Source: JARRJS01 sp037388885
GTDB lineage: Bacteria > Gemmatimonadota > Gemmatimonadetes > Longimicrobiales > RSA9
Assembly (NCBI GenBank): GCA_037388885.1
Contig: JARRJS010000140.1
Location: 1 to 9,387 of the forward strand
Direction of reading: 5' to 3'
Length of the DNA stretch: 9,387 nucleotides
In this document: positions 7,487 to 9,387 of the stretch, piece by piece
Position numbering within the stretch: position 1 is the stretch's first letter
Layout: every line of letters begins with the position of its first letter
Notes under the pieces: model-generated
Database searches by the model: none
Seen by the model: only the letters and a program-made list of their open reading frames with translations
Told to the model about the DNA's origin: nothing
Program-made: the position numbers and the translations under genes

Positions 7487-8275
7487 CAGCGTGACAAAGT
7501 TGAGCGCGGCGCCTCGCAACGCCTCGTCCGGGTCCGGGCCCTCCAGCACCTGGAAGCCGTGGTCCTCCAGGGCGCGCACCGTCTCGGGTGTCACGCGCCC
7601 GGGCCACACCACGGCGCGCTCCCCGTCAAGGAAACGCACAGCGCCCATCAGGTGCATGGCCTGGCGGTCCACGTCCACCGGCACGACGTCGACGCCCTGC
7701 TCGTGAAGCGTGGCCGCCACCTGCGCGGCGCCCGCCTCGTTCGTCCGCCGGCTCCGGCCCAGCAACACCGTGCCGGGGTCCAGCCACAACGCGTCGGCGC
7801 CCTCGAACGTGCCCGTGCCCGCCACGGTGCGCAGGATCGGCACGCCCAGCTCCGCCAGCCGGCGCGCCACCCACCGCACCTCGCCCGCCCGCACGGGCGA
7901 GGCGGGCCGACCGACGATGACGCCCTCCGGCGTGGCCAGCATCGTGTCCGCCACAAAGACCTGGTTGGGCGGGGGCGGCTCCCACGGGTCCACGTAGTGG
8001 ACCGTCACGCCCTCGGCCCGGTACGCCGCCGCCAGGGCGTCGTGCTGCGCACGCACGCGGTCGGTGTCCGGACGTTCGAGCATCAGGGCGGCGTCGGGGT
8101 CCTCCGCCGCCAGCTCGTTTCCCGGCCGGTGCAGCAGCACGTCGCGCAGGCGCGACCATTCGCACGACACGCCGCACGCCGCCCAGATCGTGCCCACGTC
8201 CTCGCGCATGGACGTCTCCCGGGGCGTCCAGCCCGGCCCGCCGAACGCCGCTGGCTTCGTCGTCGACACGACCAC
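7487..8275 (-). pseudogene. Amidinotransferase / dimethylargininase-like protein, C-terminus missing
   Basis: About 263 residues resemble the arginine deiminase/DDAH superfamily, which uses a Cys-His-acid site to modify guanidino groups such as those of arginine derivatives. Visible elements, numbered from the GTG at 8275, are FGGPGWTPRE near 11-20, CGVSCEWSRLRDVLLHRPG at 34-52, PNQVFVADTM at 103-112, FEGADALW at 157-164, RRTNEAG at 176-182, the likely catalytic histidine in MHLMG at 208, and the strand ALNFVTL ending at 263. In relatives the protein goes on about 45-50 residues and ends with the nucleophilic cysteine. Here the sequence switches at about 7487 into the neighbouring nucleotidyltransferase in another frame; the frame then stays open to a stop at 6824-6826 but adds no family sequence. 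AGGAGG at 8280-8285 supports a GTG start at 8273-8275 or 8267-8269; an ATG at 8207-8209 with GGGAG upstream is an alternative. A working enzyme is unlikely. Confidence 0.78.
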
Positions 8276-8298
8276 GTCACCTCCTCGCCCGATTCGCA

Positions 8299-8312
8299 GA
8301 TCATGCGTGATC
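8299..8312. promoter_or_regulatory. GATCA-N4-TGATC inverted repeat, possible operator
   Basis: A perfect inverted repeat, GATCA (8299-8303) and TGATC (8308-8312) around TGCG, lies 24-37 bp upstream of the GTG start of the amidinotransferase. It overlaps a -10-like CATGAT on the minus strand (8300-8305) for which no good -35 is seen. A dimeric repressor could bind here, but the arms are short. Confidence 0.25.
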
Positions 8313-8407
8313 CGGCGGCACACAACGCAGGGAAGTCACAACGACGCCCCCGCCGGCGCCCCCGCCTGCTGTCACCCCCGCAATATGACATCCGAACCCG
8401 ACGACGG

Positions 8408-8528
8408 AAAACACGCGGACACCACGCGGGCGGCGGACAACACGCGGACAACACGCGGACCGGACAACACGCGGACGGTGCACCAGTCGCCAGCGGACAA
8501 CACGCGGACGGTGCACCAGTCGCCAGTT
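8408..8528 (-). repeat. Short tail tandems (CGCGTGTTGTC type) within the repeat block
   Basis: Read on the minus strand, CGCGTGTT and its variants recur at intervals between about 8408 and 8528. The cleanest run is the plus-strand AACACGCGGAC at 8439-8449 and again at 8450-8460, and degenerate copies lie to the left (CACGCGGG near 8423-8430). This is the 'tail' part of the two-part repeat on this side. Copies decay towards the left. Confidence 0.75.
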
Positions 8529-8645
8529 GGGACAACACGCGGACGGTGCACCAGTCGCCAGTTTTGTCCTATTGCCGCATGTCTGTGACGCAATGTGACG
8601 CAGCCTTGCAGACGGCGCACCAGTCGCCAGTTTCGTCCCGTTGCC
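8461..8645 (-). repeat. Four copies of a two-part repeat (head ACTGGCGACTGGTGCACC)
   Basis: On the plus strand a 33-bp unit starting CGGACAACACGCGGACGG and ending CACCAGTCGCCAG occurs at 8461-8493 and again exactly at 8494-8526. A third copy with one changed first base follows at 8529-8561. A fourth, shortened copy of the head lies at 8611-8630. Copies three and four are also followed by similar sequence (TTTTGTCCTATTGCC at 8562-8576 and TTTCGTCCCGTTGCC at 8631-8645), so the true element extends beyond the 33-bp period. The first two copies are contiguous and the third follows after 2 nt, so this is a tandem array, not a CRISPR. A 9-bp direct repeat TGTGACGCA (8584-8592 and 8595-8603) lies between copies three and four. 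Confidence 0.92.
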
Positions 8646-8713
8646 AGGTGATTCTACTGCGAATTGAGGGCACCGGCTTCCATTCTTCAGTTGAGCCACG
8701 GGGATAACCCGAT

Positions 8714-8745
8714 GGGCAAGAACTGGCGACTGGTGCACCGTCCGC
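8714..8745 (+). repeat. Inverted copy of the repeat head on the plus strand
   Basis: GGGCAAGAACTGGCGACTGG followed by TGCACCGTCCGC at 8714-8745 is the reverse complement of the head seen at 8461-8645. It can pair with any of the four minus-strand copies; the nearest, ending at 8645, is separated from it by about 70 nt. The five copies together form a head-to-head inverted structure that could extrude as a cruciform or fold as a hairpin if transcribed. Confidence 0.9.
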
Positions 8746-8820
8746 AGGGCCGGTCCGCAGGGCCGTCGTCCGCAGGGCCGTCCGCAGGGCCTCCGCAGGG
8801 CTCAGAGCGGTCCGTAGGGC
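8741..8820 (+). repeat. Six tandem TCCGCAGGGC tail units
   Basis: TCCGCAGGGC occurs at 8741, 8754, 8769, 8781 and 8792, with a sixth variant, TCCGTAGGGC, at 8811. The spacing is irregular (11-19 bp). The array starts directly at the end of the plus-strand head, in the same place where the minus-strand heads have their CGCGTGTTGTC tails. Both tails begin with GTCCGC and then differ. Confidence 0.92.
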
Positions 8821-8852
8821 CACAAACTGGAGTTTTCCCCCGGCCGTCGTCA

Positions 8853-8881
8853 TTGACCCGCCGCGTCCCGGGCCGTAGCAT
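8853..8881 (+). promoter_or_regulatory. Sigma70-like promoter candidate for the symporter
   Basis: TTGACC (8853-8858) matches five of six bases of the -35 consensus, and TAGCAT (8876-8881) matches four of six of the -10 consensus, with an ideal 17-bp spacer. Transcription would begin near 8888, about 27 nt before the symporter GTG start. The pair lies just right of the repeat block. Such matches do arise by chance. Confidence 0.4.
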
Positions 8882-8914
8882 CGCCTCGGTTCCCAACCGC
8901 AACGGAGTCGTCAC

Positions 8915-9387
8915 GTGGCGCACTTCACCGCACTCGACTGGTTCTGGGCCGGCGCGTTCCTCCTGCTGATGGTCGGCGGCGCGTTCTTCTTCTATCGTCT
9001 GGCCCGTCGCTCCGAGTCCGACTTCTTCCTGGCGGGCCGCGGACTGCCATGGTGGCTGCCCGCGTCGTCGGTGTTCAGCACGCACACCGCGACGGACACG
9101 CCCATCTGGATCACCGGCACCGTGTACGCCCAGGGGCTGCGCGGCCTGTGGTACACGTTCTTCACCGCCTGGACCGCCATCGGCTCGTTCGTATCCGCGC
9201 GCATCTTCCGGCGCTCCCTGGCCTACACGCAGGCCGAGTGGCAGACGCTGCGCTACGGCGGCCTGGGCGCCGAGCTGCTGCGCGGCTGGATGGCCGGCTG
9301 GCAGGTGTTCATGAACATGTTCATCCTGGGCTGGGTGGGCATGGCCATGGGCAAGGTAGCCAACATGGCGTTCGGCTGGCCGCTCTG
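8915..9387 (+). CDS. Sodium:solute symporter family protein, N-terminal part
   Basis: The frame is open from a GTG at 8915 to the window edge, giving 157 residues of an inner-membrane transporter of the SSS family, which uses the sodium gradient to import sugars, amino acids or other small solutes. Membrane segment one is at about 8-27. The family-typical loop SESDFFLAGRGLPWWL follows at 33-48, then a second segment with ASSVFSTHTATDTP at 50-63, a third near 78-95, a conserved QTLRYGG stretch at about 110-120 and further hydrophobic segments to the edge. Full-length members run about 450-600 residues, so two thirds are missing because the window ends, not because of damage. GGAG at 8904-8907, seven nt before the GTG, supports this start. 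The substrate cannot be read from the fragment; a sugar would suit the sugar kinase and nucleotidyltransferase nearby. Confidence 0.9.
   Translation, partial: MAHFTALDWFWAGAFLLLMVGGAFFFYRLARRSESDFFLAGRGLPWWLPASSVFSTHTATDTPIWITGTVYAQGLRGLWYTFFTAWTAIGSFVSARIFRRSLAYTQAEWQTLRYGGLGAELLRGWMAGWQVFMNMFILGWVGMAMGKVANMAFGWPL

Larger units (their letters stand above)
8276..8914. other. Gene-free divergent intergenic region dominated by repeats
   Basis: This 639-bp region separates the amidinotransferase remnant (-) from the symporter (+). Open frames exist on both strands, but they translate the repeats into NWRLVHRPR- or NTRTVHQSP-like strings and resemble no protein family. They stay open because the main tandem period, 33 bp, is a multiple of three. 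The region holds the repeat block 8408-8820 and, at its right end, a promoter-like pair for the symporter. Confidence 0.75.

Noticed and set aside
7470..7500. Programmed ribosomal frameshift joining the two enzymes
   Set aside because: A frameshift would leave both domains complete, whereas both lack essential ends; no slippery heptamer followed by structure is evident.
6824..8275. A single long protein reading from the amidinotransferase through the nucleotidyltransferase region
   Set aside because: After about residue 263 the translation is Arg/Gly/Pro-rich and out of frame with the obvious nucleotidyltransferase sequence, so it is read-through of a junction, not a natural fusion.
8434..8645. 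CRISPR array
   Set aside because: The units are directly adjacent or 2-3 nt apart, without unique spacers of regular size, and no cas gene is present.
8301..8738. A 145-codon minus-strand frame as a repeat protein
   Set aside because: It consists of translated DNA repeats, the same repeats are open in other frames, and no ribosome site or family similarity is seen.
8408..8820. Insertion sequence or MITE
   Set aside because: There is no transposase, no clean pair of terminal repeats at outer edges and no visible target-site duplication; the inverted copies face inward and the outer parts are unlike each other.

Overview
The window is high-GC DNA, roughly two thirds G+C by eye, from a bacterium that is most likely an acidobacterium; a gemmatimonad is the main alternative. 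The best evidence is a pair of very large MacB/FtsX-type permeases with duplicated halves and no ATPase beside them, an architecture known as ADOP (acidobacterial duplicated orphan permease). The taxon is an inference from gene content, not from a marker gene.

Layout, left to right. 1-127 is a 3' flank with a strong hairpin. 128-2566 (-) is the first orphan permease. 2567-2742 is a divergent intergenic stretch with a short CACGAAG tandem. 2743-3975 (+) is a galactokinase-family GHMP sugar kinase. 3976-4061 is a short convergent gap. 4062-6557 (-) is a second, diverged orphan permease. 6558-6672 is a gap with inverted repeats. 6673 to about 7485 (-) is a sugar-phosphate nucleotidyltransferase lacking its N-terminal nucleotide-binding loop. 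About 7487 to 8275 (-) is an amidinotransferase/dimethylargininase-like protein lacking its C-terminal end, where the catalytic cysteine should be. 8276-8914 has no gene and holds a large repeat structure. 8915 to the right edge (+) is the start of a sodium:solute symporter, cut by the window end.

Three genes fit a sugar uptake and activation theme: the symporter could import a sugar, the GHMP kinase could make a sugar-1-phosphate, and the nucleotidyltransferase could make an NDP-sugar. This grouping is inference. The two permeases look like interspersed, unrelated cargo.

Two observations deserve most attention. First, the amidinotransferase and nucleotidyltransferase are joined head to tail and out of frame at about 7483-7489, which looks like one deletion (or an assembly collapse) that removed the essential end of each gene. 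Second, the intergenic region 8400-8820 carries a two-part repeat. A conserved 'head' appears four times on the minus strand and once on the plus strand, and each side is followed by its own short tandem 'tail'. The whole forms a head-to-head inverted arrangement.
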